Source: G963667675 sp965197565 (GTDB lineage Bacteria > Chloroflexota > Dehalococcoidia > Lucifugimonadales > UBA3495). From it: 64,000 bases of DNA. Location: positions 124,001 to 188,000 of the forward strand of contig CBDANK010000003.1 in the NCBI GenBank assembly GCA_965197565.1, read 5' to 3'. The notes under the pieces are model-generated. The model saw only the letters and a list, made by a program, of their open reading frames with translations, was not told where the DNA came from and did no database searches. The position numbers and the translations under genes are program-made. Each line of letters begins with the position of its first letter. Within the stretch, counting starts at the first letter, position 1. This document shows positions 24,184-32,622 of this stretch, one piece after another.

Positions 24184-25995
24184 TCACAGGCCGGGAAACT
24201 GTTGGAAGATGTTTTCGATGGGGCTTGTTTGGTCCGAGACCATGCTGTCCACTGTCTCCGCCAGTTCCCCCGCGTCGCTCACCGGCGGCAAGCATACAGT
24301 ATCCAAACAAATATAGGCTTTGGCCGGCGGCTGGAAGCTTTGCGCCAGCAAAGGTCTGATTTCCAAGTGGGGATAGGGAAGGGCCGCCGAAGCCCTCAGC
24401 ATTTTCAAAGTGCTGCTGTCTTCGGGAGCGCCTTCGATGGTGATTTCTACCGGCGCGTTCAGCCAGAGGTCCACCAGCAGGCCGTAGGCACCGGCGAACT
24501 CTCCATGCTGGCGGTAGGTTTCAGAAAATGCGCTTAAGGTAGCCTCCGCCAATGGGCGGTAATCATCGTTTTTAGCGGCCTGATTCAATTTTAGCAAGCC
24601 AAGCACTGCGGTTAGGTTGTCTGCCAGAGGTTTTTCCCGCAACTGCAAGTACCCCACTGCTCGTGGGTCGGCTTCAGCATCGAAGAAGCCGCCCTTGCTT
24701 TCATCGAAGAACCGGTCCACCACTTCTAGGGCCACGCTCTTTGCCCGCTCCAGATAGCTCTCCTGGGCGGTGTGGGCGTGGGCCGCCAACAGAGCGTTGA
24801 GCAAATGAGCCCAGTCCCCAAGAAAGGCCGGGACTTCATTGGACCGGGTCGGGGATTGGGCCGAATTGTATACGTGGCTCAGACGCGCCCCCTCAACCTG
24901 GGAATCCAAGACCGCCAGAATATCCAGGGCCAGGGTGCGTAATGAGGGACGGCCCAACATCCACGACGCTTCCAGTAGCAGCGGCACCGCCAAGGCGTTG
25001 ACGCCGGCATAGCAGGAGGGGTCGACCGGCGGAACGGGCTGCTCCCGCCGGGCGGACAACGGTAGGGCAAAGTACTGGGAATGTGCTCCTTGGCTGCCGT
25101 GCAACGCCGGGGTTTCTTCGTCCAGAAGATGATTGAGCACGTAGTCGAGGGCGCCCTCTGCCACTTCTCGGTAGCGGTCATTGTCCAGCAAATGCCAAGC
25201 GTCCAAATAGACCCGCGCCAAGTTCAGGTTGTCCTCCAGCAGCTTCTCCCACTGGGCTTCAGACCAGTCGGCCTTAGCGCAATAGCGGAAAAATCCGCCT
25301 TCTTCCTTGTCCCATATACTGCTCTCCGCCATTCGATCGAGGGTTTTGCGCAGCATAGCCCGGTAGAAGTCTTCTCTGGTGGTGCGGACCAAGTGGGTCA
25401 GCAAGGCCAGGACCGGAGCATTGGGGAACTTGGGTTCCTCACCGAAACCGCCGTTTGCGGCGTCGTAAGCACCGGCCACGGTCCTAGCAGCGCGGTCCAG
25501 CAAAGACGGCACTACTTCGGGGCCGGCCGCCACCCTCGCCGCTTGCTCTTTTCTTAGGCGCAGCATCTCTCGTGCGTGCTCGTAAACTTTAGGCCTGTCT
25601 TCCCGGTAGGCTTCCCTCACTTCCGCCAGCATAGCCAGGAACTGGTCCGGCGGCAGGTAGGTCGCTCCTCCTATGAACCCGCCGTGGCCGGTTAGAAAAG
25701 CAGTGGTGGGCCAGCCGCCCACGTTATAGCGGGCGTTTATGTCCGGACGGTGGTCGCTGTCTACCCGCACCGCCACAAAGTGTTGGTTGATGAAGTCGGC
25801 CACGTCGGCATCGGAATAGGAAGTCTCATCCATGACGTGACACCAGTAACACCACACGGCGGAGACGGCCAATAACACCGGTTTGCTTTCCTCTTGGGCT
25901 ATGGCGAGAGCTTCTTCACCCCAAGGCCGCCAGTCAATCCGGTGGGCCTGGTTGGGATTTGGGGAGAACCTAAAGCTGTACACGATGTTTTTCAT
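24184..25995 (-). CDS. YyaL/SPATA20-like thioredoxin-domain protein (DUF255)
   Basis: 603 residues. An N-terminal thioredoxin-like domain has the motif W-C-Y-W-C-H at residues 48-53 (active pair C49/C52), preceded by HRIDWRPWGEEAL and followed by VRVDSDHRPDINARYNVGGWPTTAFLTGHG, all typical of DUF255. The rest is an alpha/alpha barrel of the six-hairpin type (GGFGEEPKFPNAPVLALL, WDKEEGGFFRYC). The family usually reads CHWCH; the His-to-Tyr change is mild. Eukaryotic SPATA20 and bacterial YyaL belong here and their reaction is unknown. The protein is somewhat shorter than the usual 650-690 residues. Confidence 0.88.
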   Translation of the reverse strand: MKNIVYSFRFSPNPNQAHRIDWRPWGEEALAIAQEESKPVLLAVSAVWCYWCHVMDETSYSDADVADFINQHFVAVRVDSDHRPDINARYNVGGWPTTAFLTGHGGFIGGATYLPPDQFLAMLAEVREAYREDRPKVYEHAREMLRLRKEQAARVAAGPEVVPSLLDRAARTVAGAYDAANGGFGEEPKFPNAPVLALLTHLVRTTREDFYRAMLRKTLDRMAESSIWDKEEGGFFRYCAKADWSEAQWEKLLEDNLNLARVYLDAWHLLDNDRYREVAEGALDYVLNHLLDEETPALHGSQGAHSQYFALPLSARREQPVPPVDPSCYAGVNALAVPLLLEASWMLGRPSLRTLALDILAVLDSQVEGARLSHVYNSAQSPTRSNEVPAFLGDWAHLLNALLAAHAHTAQESYLERAKSVALEVVDRFFDESKGGFFDAEADPRAVGYLQLREKPLADNLTAVLGLLKLNQAAKNDDYRPLAEATLSAFSETYRQHGEFAGAYGLLVDLWLNAPVEITIEGAPEDSSTLKMLRASAALPYPHLEIRPLLAQSFQPPAKAYICLDTVCLPPVSDAGELAETVDSMVSDQTSPIENIFQQFPGL

Positions 25996-26156
25996 GCTGT
26001 TTTCATACTATCGAAACCACGGCTACCTTTGCCAACGGCCAGCTATCAGCAAGGGCTGATAGATTGGACCCGGTAATAGACACCCGGAGGCTAACATTAG
26101 CATAGGACCCCAGGTTTTTCAATCGAAGTTTAGGGAAGGGGAGCGTCGTTGCACCA

Positions 26157-29100
26157 CTAGACCGGGACCGGCTCGACTGCGGCTTCAACAAGCGAAAAGG
26201 GCAGTAAGGCCCGGGCCTTGGCCAGCACCGCTTCTTCTCCATTCCAGCGGTCGACCGGACTGCCGCTCTCTAAAGAGCACACCGGAACGCCGTCTTTGAA
26301 CACAATCTTGTTGCCCAGGACAGCTGGCACCCGTTCGCCTGGAGTAAGGGAGCCAACGACGTTCAGCGGGTCACAAGCCGACACCACCAGCAACTGCCCG
26401 GTTGGCGCCTGGTCCCGGACGGCCCGCAGTGCTTCCACCGCTTCGGGCAGGGCAAACTGTTCTCCCACGAACCCGCCGACGAAACGGCCGCCCCGGATCT
26501 CTCCACGGGCTTCCAGCCGCCGCAACACTTGGACCAGTTCCCGCCACCGCGGGGCCATAGACTCCCTGTTCAAGAGTTCCGGGAACAGGATGCCGTAACG
26601 AAGCAGTAGCTGCTTGGCTCGTGACTCCACTGGCTCGGACACCGGATTTTCTTGGCCCAGCAACGACCAGCGGCTATACCCGGCCCTAGCGCGGTGTTGG
26701 TTGCGGCTTGGCCTCCCCTCTCGGCGTCCCTTTTCGGGCCTTCCGTTTATGCGGACTCGCAGCGGTTCCATACTGTCAGTGGTCACCAGTCCGGCAACAG
26801 CCAGGCGCCACAAGGCTTCTTCTACGTCGGAGGACAAGCGCCCGGTGGCTGACAACATCTCCGACAAAAAGGAAGCGCCCCGTTTGGTCAGCACTTCGAC
26901 CAGCTCTTTCGGAGCGCCGCAAAGAGCGGCGTCGCTCCCAACAGGGTGAGCAGGATGATCGAAGAGCCAATCCAACGACTCTCTCAGGGCCAGAGCTATT
27001 GGAGTCATCCGAGTCAAGGAGGTTTTCACTTGTGCCGTGTTGCCGTTTTCCCGCCGGTGAGCGAAGCGCCCCCACACCACCTCTCCTCCCAGGCACAGCC
27101 GGTCCAATAGAGTGGGCTTGTAATCCGCTATTCGCAGGGACAAGACCTCTCGCTCCCAGGCTCCCGCAGCCACCTCAAACCCCTGCAACATTTCGATGAC
27201 ATCCAGAAGACCTCCCTCGCCATCAAGCCTCGCAGCCGGCTCAGCGTGTTGCCACCGGAACAGAAACCGCACGAATTGTGCTGGCGAAACCGGTTCCACC
27301 TGTCGTCTAAGACCGTCAATAGTAGCCCGGTGAATACGCGCCAGGATACGCCGGTCGCAGAACTCCTCCTCGCTTTCCGTCGAGGTGAACCTGCCCCTAA
27401 GGACCAGTCCTTCATTCTCCAACTGTAACACCGCGTAGTCGACCTCGGCTTTGACCAGACCCAGGGTTTCGGACAATCGCTGTACAGTGAAGGGGCCGGA
27501 ACACTCCGTCCATCCCCGGACCAGCGACAGGACCGCTTCTTCTCGCAAAAGGAGTTCGGCGGCGTCCAAGTCCTTGGGGATGGGATCGAGGCTGCCTTCG
27601 GGGAAGACTGTTTTGGCCAAAAGCAGCCTTTCGGCGGCGACCCAACCCAGGCCGGTATCCGGCCGGTGGAGCCGGTAGGCCCGCCCCGCATTGACCAGTT
27701 CGTCGAACCACTTTACTACTCGCCCCGACGGTTCATGCGGGGTACGCTCCAGAGCTTGTTGCTCCGGGACCAAGCCCAAGACCATCAAAGCATCGTGCAA
27801 CTCATCGGGGTCCCGGATATGGGGCCAAGCGTTCCGAGTCTCTCCCTCGATGGCAGCGGGGTCCAAGGCGGCCAGGTCCCGGGCGTCGTCGGGCAGCGCC
27901 CGCCGCAGGGACACCGCCCTAGCGCGGCGTTCCTCCAAGGGAGCATCGTCCAGAAAGGCGTAGGGCATGGCGTTGAGCAATTGGTGGGCGAACACCGAAG
28001 GTTGAACAGTGTCCTTGGCGTACACCTCTATCTCACCCCTTTCGATGGAAGTGAGGACCCCTTGGAAGCCTTCCAGGTCTGTGGCATCGGTGAGGCAGTC
28101 TCGCATTGTCTCGAAAGTCAGGGGATGGTCGGGAACTTGGATGTCTCCAAGGGGCGCGTTATCCTGGCATTCCACTTGGGCGGGAAAAACCGCCGCCAAA
28201 AGATCGTCGGAGCGCATACGCACCAACGGGGCCGGCACTTTTCGCCCGCCGGTATGCCGCAGCACCGCAAGAGCGCGGGTAGCGTTCCAGCGCCACCGGG
28301 TGCCGAACATGGGGGCCTGGAGGACTGCTTGCCGCAATATCCTTTCGGCGTTTCGCGGGGAAAGATAAGTGAACACGTCACTCACCGGGAAGGAAAGGCT
28401 TGGTCCCAAGGAAAAGTTGATGCCGTCGTCAGTGGCCGATGCCTGGAGCTCAAAGTCGTGGTTCCGGCATATCTGCTTGCGTAGGGCCATGCCCCAAGCC
28501 CGGTTGATCCGGGCGCCAAAGGGCGCGTGAATGACTATCTGCATGCCTCCGCTGTCGTCAAAGAACCGCTCCGCCACCACCCGGCGGCCGGTCGGCACCA
28601 TGCCCAAGACCCGGTTGCCTTCTTCCAAGTAACTGACCAGTTGCCGGGCGGCTTCTCTGTCCAAGCCGGTCTGGGCCAATACCCACTTCTCCGCTGCTTC
28701 AGGCCGCTCGAGACGGGCCGCTATTCCTTCCCGGAGGGCGGTAATGTGGTCCGACAGCTCCCGAGTCCTGCCGGGGGCCTCGCCCAGCCAGAAAGGGACC
28801 GTGGGAACTTGGCTCCGTGCGTCTTCGACCCGCACCCGGCCGCTCTCGACCCTCCTGATTTTCCAGGGAGTGTTGCCCAATAGGAACACGTCGCCAGCCA
28901 GGCTTTCGATGGCGAAGTCCTCGTTGACAGTGCCCACAAAGGTCTCTTCCGGTTCGGCGATCACATCATAGTCGGCGTTGTCGGGTATTGCGCCGCCGCT
29001 GGTCATGGCGGCTATACCGGCGCCCCGCCGCGCTTTCAACCGCCGGTTTACGCCGTCCCGGTGTAAAAAAGCGCCTTTACTGCCCAAGCGGGACGCAAAC

Positions 29101-30482
29101 CCCGTGGACAGGAGGTTCACTACTTGGTCGAAATTTTCCCGAGGCAGATCGCGGTAAGGATAGGCGCGGCGGCAAAGCTGGAAAAGTTCGTCCTCCTGCC
29201 AGTCCTCGCGAACGCAAGCAGCCACTATCTGCTGTGCCAGAATATCCACCGGCCAAGCCGGTATCTTGAGCCTGTCCAGATCGCCGCTGCGCACGGCCCG
29301 GGTTAAGGCGGCGCATTCCACAAGCTCGTCCCGAGTCAGCGGAAACAAGCGCCCCTTGGGCCTCCCTCCCACCGTGTGTCCTGACCGACCCACCCGCTGT
29401 AGCAACAGGTTAATGGAGCGCGGGGAGCCTATCTGGCAGACTAGATCCACCAAGCCTATGTCTATGCCCAACTCAAGGGAGGCGGTGGCAACGCAAACCT
29501 TGGCTTTTCCGGACCTGAGCTTATCCTCGGCGGCTAGGCGAGTGGACCGGGAGAGACTGCCATGGTGGGCCGCCACCGCTTCTTCCCCCAACCGTACCGA
29601 CAATTGATGGGACACCCGTTCAACCAGCCTTCTGGTATTGACAAACACCAAAGTGGTCCCGTGCCGACCGGTCATCTCGGCAATGGTGTCCAGGGTCTCC
29701 GCCCAAAGCTCGTGGCTGGCGATGGGCCCCAGCTCCAACCGGGGCATGTGGATGTCCAGGTCCAGGGTGCGGGCGCGCCCGGAATCCACAATTAAGCAAT
29801 TCGGCATTCCATCCGGCCCAATGTTCCGGTTCCCCACCAAAAACCGGGCCGTCTCCTCGATGGGCCGTTGCGTAGCCGACAGCCCAATACGAGTGACGGG
29901 GCCTTGGGCCAAGGCGCATACCCGTTCCACCGACAGAGTAAGGTGGGAACCCCGCTTGTCGCCGGCCACAGCGTGTATTTCGTCTAGAATCAGGGTCTTG
30001 ACTCCCCGGAGACCCTCCCTGCCGCTCTGGGAGGTAAGCAGAATATACAGCGACTCCGGAGTAGTGATAAGGATGTGGGGCGGCTTCTTGGCCATTCGCT
30101 GCCGCTCCGAGGGCGTGGTGTCTCCGGTGCGGACGGCGGAGCGGATTTCCGGGAAGGGTGTGCCGGCCTGCTGGGCCAAGTCGGATATTTCTTTAAGGGG
30201 AGTGGCCAGGTTTTTTTGGATGTCGTTAGAGAGCGCCTTGAGAGGGGAAACGTAAACCACCTGGGTCGCGTCCGGAAGGCCCTCGCTCAGCCCATCCCGG
30301 ACCAAGCTGTCGATGCAAGTCAGGAAGGCAGCCAAGGTCTTGCCGGAACCGGTGGGGGCGGCTATCAGGGTGTGGCGGCCCCTAGCAATGGCGGGCCAGC
30401 CGGCGGCTTGGGCCTGGGTGGGGGCCTCGAACCGGCCGCGAAACCATTCCTGAATGAAGGGGTGGAACAGGGACAACGTCAT
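26157..30482 (-). CDS. lhr: Lhr-family DEAD/DEAH-box helicase (large, with C-terminal domain)
   Basis: 1441 residues, so the long Lhr type rather than the 900-residue Lhr core. Walker A is APTGSGKT (residues 42-49), Walker B is DEIH (167-170), followed by the SAT-like motif GLSATQRP. Motif V/VI is visible as VCVATASLELGIDIG and LLQRVGRSGHTVGG. A winged-helix and beta-barrel region follow, and the C-terminal 500 residues correspond to the domain that helps unwind DNA:RNA hybrids. Lhr acts in DNA repair and is damage-induced in mycobacteria. No Shine-Dalgarno sequence is apparent. A perfect 12-bp palindrome lies 11 bp upstream of the start. Confidence 0.95.
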   Translation of the reverse strand: MTLSLFHPFIQEWFRGRFEAPTQAQAAGWPAIARGRHTLIAAPTGSGKTLAAFLTCIDSLVRDGLSEGLPDATQVVYVSPLKALSNDIQKNLATPLKEISDLAQQAGTPFPEIRSAVRTGDTTPSERQRMAKKPPHILITTPESLYILLTSQSGREGLRGVKTLILDEIHAVAGDKRGSHLTLSVERVCALAQGPVTRIGLSATQRPIEETARFLVGNRNIGPDGMPNCLIVDSGRARTLDLDIHMPRLELGPIASHELWAETLDTIAEMTGRHGTTLVFVNTRRLVERVSHQLSVRLGEEAVAAHHGSLSRSTRLAAEDKLRSGKAKVCVATASLELGIDIGLVDLVCQIGSPRSINLLLQRVGRSGHTVGGRPKGRLFPLTRDELVECAALTRAVRSGDLDRLKIPAWPVDILAQQIVAACVREDWQEDELFQLCRRAYPYRDLPRENFDQVVNLLSTGFASRLGSKGAFLHRDGVNRRLKARRGAGIAAMTSGGAIPDNADYDVIAEPEETFVGTVNEDFAIESLAGDVFLLGNTPWKIRRVESGRVRVEDARSQVPTVPFWLGEAPGRTRELSDHITALREGIAARLERPEAAEKWVLAQTGLDREAARQLVSYLEEGNRVLGMVPTGRRVVAERFFDDSGGMQIVIHAPFGARINRAWGMALRKQICRNHDFELQASATDDGINFSLGPSLSFPVSDVFTYLSPRNAERILRQAVLQAPMFGTRWRWNATRALAVLRHTGGRKVPAPLVRMRSDDLLAAVFPAQVECQDNAPLGDIQVPDHPLTFETMRDCLTDATDLEGFQGVLTSIERGEIEVYAKDTVQPSVFAHQLLNAMPYAFLDDAPLEERRARAVSLRRALPDDARDLAALDPAAIEGETRNAWPHIRDPDELHDALMVLGLVPEQQALERTPHEPSGRVVKWFDELVNAGRAYRLHRPDTGLGWVAAERLLLAKTVFPEGSLDPIPKDLDAAELLLREEAVLSLVRGWTECSGPFTVQRLSETLGLVKAEVDYAVLQLENEGLVLRGRFTSTESEEEFCDRRILARIHRATIDGLRRQVEPVSPAQFVRFLFRWQHAEPAARLDGEGGLLDVIEMLQGFEVAAGAWEREVLSLRIADYKPTLLDRLCLGGEVVWGRFAHRRENGNTAQVKTSLTRMTPIALALRESLDWLFDHPAHPVGSDAALCGAPKELVEVLTKRGASFLSEMLSATGRLSSDVEEALWRLAVAGLVTTDSMEPLRVRINGRPEKGRREGRPSRNQHRARAGYSRWSLLGQENPVSEPVESRAKQLLLRYGILFPELLNRESMAPRWRELVQVLRRLEARGEIRGGRFVGGFVGEQFALPEAVEALRAVRDQAPTGQLLVVSACDPLNVVGSLTPGERVPAVLGNKIVFKDGVPVCSLESGSPVDRWNGEEAVLAKARALLPFSLVEAAVEPVPV

Positions 30483-30492
30483 GCAACAAGTT

Positions 30493-30504
30493 TAGCATAT
30501 GCTA
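30493..30504. promoter_or_regulatory. perfect palindrome just upstream of lhr
   Basis: TAGCATATGCTA is an uninterrupted 12-bp palindrome 11 bases before the lhr start codon on the minus strand, with TATAGC adjoining. It could be an operator. The binding protein is unknown. Confidence 0.35.
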
Positions 30505-30629
30505 TACTCGGTTTCGCTTGGGTGGAAGAAGGTGCCAGGGTCTTTTAATTGTCATTCAGAGGAGCAAAGCGACGAAGAATCTAAAACTCTTGATCGGAGA
30601 ATCGGCCTTGACTTGCAAGAGGGATTTTA

Positions 30630-30775
30630 GGGCCTGTTGACACTACTAATTTCCTATATGGGGATTGGTAGTCCAGCCTCCCACAAAGGGCGCCTCTACA
30701 ACCGGCGTGCTACGGGATTTCGTAGGGGCAACCTTTGTGGTTGCCCGGTCCTCAGTTATTAGTGTCAACAGGCCC
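30630..30775. mobile_element. MITE-like element family C, copy 1 (TA target)
   Basis: 146 bp with perfect 12-bp inverted ends GGGCCTGTTGAC/GTCAACAGGCCC, flanked by TA on both sides (30628-30629, 30776-30777). A closely similar copy is at 48073-48216. TA duplication is typical of IS630/Tc1-mariner-type transposition. No open frame of useful size. Confidence 0.85.
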
Positions 30776-30777
30776 TA

Positions 30778-30921
30778 GTACTACAGCCGCACATTCACTT
30801 CGACAGCACTTTTGGTCTCTATCAGCTTGGTTTCATCTATCGCAGACGTATAAACCGAAGCTAAGTTCGACGGCCTTCGAGGCCTTCCGGCCCTAAAGCC
30901 AGTCATCTGCGACTGTAGTAC
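30778..30921. mobile_element. MITE-like element family D (TA target)
   Basis: 144 bp with inverted ends GTACTACAGCCGCA and TGCGACTGTAGTAC (one mismatch in 14), flanked by TA at 30776-30777 and 30922-30923. It shares its left TA with the adjoining family C element. I saw no second copy in the window. Confidence 0.75.
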
Positions 30922-31011
30922 TAGACCCTTCACTCCGTTCAGGGTGACAATTAAAAGACCCTGAAGAAGGAGCGGGAGCAGGCTTGAGGGATTTCGTCGG
31001 ACGGGGTAGCT

Positions 31012-31776
31012 ATGGAGCGTATTCTCGAACATAAACCCAATCCCTTCGGCGGGGTGGTAATAGATCCACAGAGACTCCCCGAGGACCCCCGGCAGTTCAA
31101 GCAAGCACTGCATGAATCCTTGGATGCCTGGAGGTCTACCGGTGTCTTGGTAGTTTGGATGGAGGTCCCTATTGCTAAAGCGGCCTTGGTTCCGGTAGCC
31201 GTAGAAGCAGGGTTTTCCTACCATCACGCTGGTGAGGACTATTTGCTGCTGACTCTCCGGCTGGTGGAGGGCGCCCACATTCCGCCCTACGCCTCTCATT
31301 ACATCGGCGCCGGAGGAGTGGTGCTCGACGACAACAACGAACTGCTGGTGGTGCGGGAAAAGTACGGATTCGGCAACCGGCCGCCGACCTTGAAAATGCC
31401 CGGCGGCGCTTTACGCGCGGGAGAACACTTGGCGGGCGCGGTGGTGCGGGAGGTGTTCGAGGAAACGGGGGTCGCCACCCGCTTCGAGTCAGTGGTGTGC
31501 TTCCGCCACTGGCACGGTTACCGCTACGGGAAGTCCGACATATATTTCGTGTGCCGCCTGAGTCCGTTGAGCAGGAAGATCACCATGCAAACGGAAGAAA
31601 TCCAGGAATGTATTTGGATGCCGGTGGACGAATTCCTAAAAGCCGATACTGTCGCCGAGTTCAATAAATGGATCGTCAGGGCCGGGCTGAACAGCCCGGG
31701 GATGCACATAACCTCCGTCGATGGGTACAGCCCTTCTGAGGAGCGCGAGTTCTTTGTATCGGCGGCCCGTGAATAA
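31012..31776 (+). CDS. Nudix hydrolase with N-terminal pre-Nudix domain (NUDT6-like)
   Basis: 254 residues. Residues 1-95 form a small GNAT-like pre-Nudix domain (LHESLDAWRSTGVLVVWMEVPIAKAALVPVAVEAGFSYHHA), the arrangement of plant and animal NUDT6/AtNUDT2-type proteins. The Nudix box is at residues 131-153: GGALRAGEHLAGAVVREVFEETG, with the REVFEE metal ligands intact. It hydrolyses a nucleoside diphosphate linked to another group; NADH or ADP-ribose are substrates of related proteins, but the substrate here is unknown. The next gene begins in the overlap TAATG. Confidence 0.88.
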   Translation: MERILEHKPNPFGGVVIDPQRLPEDPRQFKQALHESLDAWRSTGVLVVWMEVPIAKAALVPVAVEAGFSYHHAGEDYLLLTLRLVEGAHIPPYASHYIGAGGVVLDDNNELLVVREKYGFGNRPPTLKMPGGALRAGEHLAGAVVREVFEETGVATRFESVVCFRHWHGYRYGKSDIYFVCRLSPLSRKITMQTEEIQECIWMPVDEFLKADTVAEFNKWIVRAGLNSPGMHITSVDGYSPSEEREFFVSAARE

Positions 31777-32054
31777 TGAGCGCTCCTGATTCCGCCCCTG
31801 AAATCTTGGGACCGGGATTTTTGGAACCGTTGTTGGCCGGCGTAATCCGGGACAATCAGGAGAAAGTAACCGGCTGGATAGCGGGTGAGCCCGGTTGCTG
31901 GGGCTTTCTGGCAGGGAAAGCGGTTAGTGCCTGCCGAGGGCGGTTGGGCCGGTCCTTGGCCGATCAAGAGCGGCGGTTGGTCTGGAGCCGCTTATGGTCG
32001 TCGCTGGAGCAACTCAAAGGCCAAGGGCTTGTTGATATTGCTCCGGAGTATTGA
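31776..32054 (+). CDS. small protein of unknown function, coupled to the Nudix gene
   Basis: 92 residues. The ATG shares its A with the stop codon of the Nudix gene, which suggests translational coupling. The sequence has an acidic, hydrophobic N-terminus and a helical C-terminal half (RSLADQERRLVWSRLWSSLEQLKGQ). There is a Cys pair 14 residues apart (GCWG...SACRG) but no recognised motif. Its last 41 bp overlap the 3' end of the convergent MobA-like gene, which is unusual and slightly lowers confidence. Confidence 0.5.
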   Translation: MSAPDSAPEILGPGFLEPLLAGVIRDNQEKVTGWIAGEPGCWGFLAGKAVSACRGRLGRSLADQERRLVWSRLWSSLEQLKGQGLVDIAPEY

Positions 32055-32607
32055 GGTCCCACAACACCTCGGCGGTTGGCATCTCAGTCCGTTGAGCACG
32101 CTCTTGGTAGGCGCGCACCACGGCCTTGATTCCCAGGGTTTCCTCGCTTATAGACCTCAGCTCCTCCAACAACACGGAATCCATGATGATAGGATGCCCG
32201 CCTTTGCCTTGGTAGGTAGGGATTGTGATCAGCGCCTCAGCTTCGCGGTGCCGCCGCAACAGTTCGCCGATGGTCTCCGGGCTGCGGGGTTGGTCCACGT
32301 TGAGGATTAGAATGGCGGCCGGTTCGTCGGGAGCCAAAGCCCTCAGCCCGGCTTTGATGGAAGTCGTTTTGCCTTGGGCATAATCCGGGTTGACGGTGCC
32401 GGTCACTCCTTCGCGGCCCTGTATTATGGGTTGGAGACTTTCGGACCGGTGCCCCAGCACCACAATCACTTTATGGATAGCGGCACTACGCAGAGCGGTG
32501 ATCTGGTGGTCCAACAGAGTAGTCCCCTTCCAAGGGAGCAGCGCCTTTAGACTCCCCATACGGCTGGACTCGCCGGCCGCAAGAAGTAAGGCGACAGTGT
32601 CAGCCAT
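32014..32607 (-). CDS. MobA/MocA-like molybdenum cofactor nucleotidyltransferase
   Basis: 197 residues. The N-terminal signature LLLAAGESSRMGSLKALLPWKG (residues 7-28) is the NTP-binding motif of MobA-like enzymes, and LNVDQPR near residue 98 supplies the metal-binding Asp. GKGGHPIIMDSVLLEEL is the usual substrate-binding block of the MocA/PucB subgroup. These enzymes add CMP or GMP to molybdopterin for xanthine dehydrogenase-type hydroxylases. It follows xdhC by 15 bp on the same strand, the common arrangement for molybdenum hydroxylase maturation. No hydroxylase structural genes are in the window. Confidence 0.85.
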   Translation of the reverse strand: MADTVALLLAAGESSRMGSLKALLPWKGTTLLDHQITALRSAAIHKVIVVLGHRSESLQPIIQGREGVTGTVNPDYAQGKTTSIKAGLRALAPDEPAAILILNVDQPRSPETIGELLRRHREAEALITIPTYQGKGGHPIIMDSVLLEELRSISEETLGIKAVVRAYQERAQRTEMPTAEVLWDLNTPEQYQQALGL

Positions 32608-32622
32608 GAGAGGGCGCGGCGG

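Larger units (their letters stand above)
30536..30963. mobile_element. MITE-like element family B, copy 2, interrupted by two other elements
   Basis: Ends are CAGGGTCTT (30536) and AAGACCCTG (to 30963). Flanks are AAGAAGGTGC (30526-30535) and AAGAAGGAGC (30964-30973), a 10-bp duplication with one mismatch. Without the two insertions at 30630-30775 and 30778-30921 the element would be about 140 bp. The inner sequence equals family B copy 1 up to ...GGGATTTTA and resumes with TAGACCCTTCAC. Confidence 0.82.
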
